A DNA stretch of 7,453 bases from an uncultured Erysipelotrichaceae bacterium (lineage in GTDB: Bacteria > Bacillota_I > Bacilli_A > Acholeplasmatales > Anaeroplasmataceae), in NCBI GenBank assembly GCA_902796895.1, contig CADBQV010000052.1:1-7453 (forward strand), read 5' to 3'. Under the pieces are notes generated by a model. The model was not told the origin of the DNA, made no database searches, and was given only the letters and a program-made list of their open reading frames with translations. A program made the position numbers and the translations under genes. Shown in pieces: positions 6,073 to 7,453 of this stretch; the first letter of the stretch is position 1, and the number at the start of each line of letters is the position of its first letter.

Positions 6073-6073
6073 G

Positions 6074-6676
6074 ATGAATAAATATCCTAAGGCATTAGAA
6101 AATCTAATTGAATGTTATTCTAAACTTCCTGGAGTTGGTAAAAAGACTGCTGAAAGATATGCTTTATATAGCTTATTTTCAATGAAGGAAGAAGATTTAA
6201 TTGATTTCAAAAATGCACTTGAAAGCTTGAAAAAGGATATTAAGATTTGTCCGTCATGTGGAAACATTACAGAAGGAAACTTATGTTCTATTTGTAATGA
6301 TAAAGAAAGAAATCAAAGACAAGTTTTAGTAGTTGAAACAGTTAAAGATCTTTTAATATTTGAAAATGTAGGACAATATAGAGGAATTTACCATGTATTA
6401 AATGGTGCTATTAATTTTTCTAAAGGAATAACTATCAATGATTTAAATATTGATTCTTTAGAAGAAAAAATAAAAAATAACCAGGTTGATGAATTAGTAC
6501 TTGCTACTAATGCGACAATCGAAGGTGAAACAACTGCCAGATATTTAAAAGAATTATTTAGAGGATATAATATAAAAATCACAAGAATTGCATATGGTAT
6601 TCCTGTTGGTGGAGATATATCATATGCAGGTGAACTTACAGTCCTAAAGGCACTTGAAGGAAGAAGAGATTATTAA
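6074..6676 (+). CDS. recR: Recombination mediator RecR
   Basis: RecR acts with RecO (and RecF) to load RecA at single-strand gaps, and forms a ring-like clamp on DNA. The 200 residues are full length. They contain the helix-hairpin-helix KLPGVGKKTAERYAL (17-31), a four-cysteine zinc finger (C59, C62, C71, C74), and a Toprim domain (about 82-175) with QVLVVETVKDL, YHVLNGAI and ELVLATNATIEGETTA. The conserved end is RIAYGIPVGGDISYA followed by LKALEGRRDY. The start is 1 base after the ebfC stop with only a weak ribosome binding site (GGGA, 6060-6063), so translational coupling is likely. The dnaX-ebfC-recR order is widely conserved. The stop codon overlaps the next gene's ATG (TAATG). Confidence 0.97.
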   Translation: MNKYPKALENLIECYSKLPGVGKKTAERYALYSLFSMKEEDLIDFKNALESLKKDIKICPSCGNITEGNLCSICNDKERNQRQVLVVETVKDLLIFENVGQYRGIYHVLNGAINFSKGITINDLNIDSLEEKIKNNQVDELVLATNATIEGETTARYLKELFRGYNIKITRIAYGIPVGGDISYAGELTVLKALEGRRDY

Positions 6677-7038
6677 TGAAATTAGAATTTATTTCTTTTG
6701 ATAAAGATAAAAATAAAACAAGCTTTATTACAGATTATGAAATCATTAATGATCAAATAATATTTGAAGATAAATCTAATATTAATACAAAGATTTATTT
6801 AAAAATAAAAGATTCTAAAATAGATATAAGAAGAATTGGAAATACAAAAATGAAAATGACCCTAGATTTAGCAAAAAAAACCGAGGGTTATTATAAAAAT
6901 GATATGTCTTTAGAATTTGAATTTTTATGCTTATGTCATGATTTATTAATAGAAAATAACAAAATAAAAGCAAGATATGACATGATTATTGATGATGAAG
7001 TAATAAATACTACTGATTTGATGATAATTATGTATTAA
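6676..7038 (+). CDS. DUF1934 (YwiB-like) protein
   Basis: The 120-residue product matches the DUF1934/YwiB family, whose members are small cytoplasmic beta-barrel proteins without an established function. The diagnostic stretch is RRIGNTKMKMTLDL followed by KKTEGYY (about residues 53-73), where B. subtilis YwiB has a similar KMR..F...KTEG.Y pattern. The C-terminus (KARYDMIIDDEVINTTDLMIIMY) also fits the family's final strands. The start overlaps the recR stop by one base (TAATG), so it is translated from the same mRNA. In some Firmicutes ywiB lies near rpoE, and here rpoE follows after 65 bases. An eight-A run (6873-6880) encodes the KK of the motif. There is no terminator between this gene and the rpoE promoter. 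The family call is good; no function can be assigned. Confidence 0.82.
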   Translation: MKLEFISFDKDKNKTSFITDYEIINDQIIFEDKSNINTKIYLKIKDSKIDIRRIGNTKMKMTLDLAKKTEGYYKNDMSLEFEFLCLCHDLLIENNKIKARYDMIIDDEVINTTDLMIIMY

Positions 7039-7044
7039 AAATAC

Positions 7045-7073
7045 TTGCAAAATCTAAAGATTTTAAGTAAAAT
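7045..7073 (+). promoter_or_regulatory. Promoter for rpoE
   Basis: TTGCAA (7045-7050, 4/6) and TAAAAT (7068-7073, 5/6) are separated by 17 nt, with predicted transcription start near 7080. A perfect TATAAT at 7073-7078 overlaps but has no -35 at a workable distance. The spacer holds a 6-bp inverted repeat, AAAATC-TAAA-GATTTT (7049-7064). The promoter starts 7 bases after the DUF1934 stop, and rpoE may also receive read-through from the upstream operon because no terminator is seen. Confidence 0.6.
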
Positions 7074-7103
7074 ATAATAGCATTTGTTTAAATGGAGGAA
7101 ATT

Positions 7104-7453
7104 ATGGATAATATTTCTGGACTATCACTATTAGAAATAGCAGTAAAAGTAATTGAAGAAAGAAAAGAGCCAATTAATATCAATGAATTAATTCAAAAGG
7201 TAATGGAATTAGCTAATGTAGGTGATGATGATAAAAACACAGTAAAAGCTAAATTATATGTTGATATTACAACAAGCTCTAAATTTGTATATATTGGCGA
7301 TGAAAACTGGGATTTAAAGATTAATCAATCTTTAGACATCTTTGATAAAGATGGTTCTCAATTCAATCCTAAAACAGCAGCTGATGAAGCTAAAGCATTT
7401 GATGACGAAGAGAACGAAGATCTTGATGAAAATGATCTTGATGACGATGAAGA
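7104..7453 (+). CDS. rpoE: DNA-directed RNA polymerase delta subunit (3' end outside window)
   Basis: Delta is a Firmicutes-specific RNA polymerase accessory subunit that speeds enzyme recycling, alters promoter selectivity and helps displace RNA. The 116 complete codons seen begin MDNISGLSLLEIAVKVIEE and show the winged-helix HARE-HTH domain (about 5-75), including EPININELIQKV, KLYVDITTSSKFVYIGDENWDL and a hydrophobic core typical of the family. From about residue 93 an Asp/Glu-rich tail begins (DDEENEDLDENDLDDDE), the disordered acidic C-terminal region that contacts nucleic-acid-binding surfaces of the polymerase. The gene runs off the right edge with no stop, so the tail length is unknown. 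GGAGG (7094-7098) is 5 nt before the ATG. It has its own promoter ending at 7073. This is the polymerase subunit, not the sigma factor that is also called RpoE. Confidence 0.94.
   Translation, partial: MDNISGLSLLEIAVKVIEERKEPININELIQKVMELANVGDDDKNTVKAKLYVDITTSSKFVYIGDENWDLKINQSLDIFDKDGSQFNPKTAADEAKAFDDEENEDLDENDLDDDE

Overview
This AT-rich window looks like a housekeeping segment from a low-GC Bacillota (Bacilli-type) genome, plausibly an uncultured host-associated lineage. The evidence is an RNA polymerase delta subunit (a Firmicutes-specific protein), a DUF1934/YwiB-like gene, a lipobox-bearing SpoIIIJ-type YidC, strong AGGAGG-type ribosome binding sites, and a BspA-like leucine-rich-repeat surface protein of the kind expanded in gut and oral bacteria. 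The standard code fits: tryptophans are TGG, and the ten visible stops are all TAA or TAG. The genus cannot be fixed from the sequence alone. All genes are on the + strand.

Layout. Positions 1-561 are the 3' end of the BspA-like gene, closed by a long hairpin terminator. A near-consensus promoter (TTGACA, 17 nt, TGn-TAAAAT) then drives rpmH (L34, 749-883), rnpA (RNase P protein), yidC (membrane insertase) and khpB/jag (KH-R3H RNA-binding protein). A terminator lies between rpmH and rnpA. A possible second promoter is embedded in that terminator and may feed rnpA-yidC-jag separately. A terminator at 2944-2972 ends this block.

A second promoter, ending at 3046, starts another operon. Its first gene encodes a membrane-anchored, circularly permuted papain-like (YiiX/YycO-type) peptidase, probably translated from a leaderless mRNA. 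It is followed 11 nt later by dnaX (clamp-loader tau), then ebfC/yaaK, recR and a DUF1934 gene, all tightly packed or overlapping. A third promoter overlaps the end of the DUF1934 gene and drives rpoE (delta), which runs off the right edge inside its acidic tail.

How the genes fit together. The first operon joins ribosome and RNase P biogenesis with membrane protein insertion. The second combines the classic dnaX-ebfC-recR replication/repair cassette with an envelope hydrolase at its head. In many Bacillota the rpmH and dnaX clusters both lie near oriC but apart. Here they are adjacent, while mnmE/mnmG and dnaA are absent from the positions where they are often found, which suggests a rearranged origin-proximal region. 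There are no gene-free stretches over 300 bases; the largest gaps are 562-748 and 2931-3052. I see no mobile element, tRNA, rRNA or CRISPR. The points most worth checking are the terminator-embedded promoter before rnpA, the leaderless peptidase start, and a possible frameshift site in dnaX that would yield a gamma-like short form.
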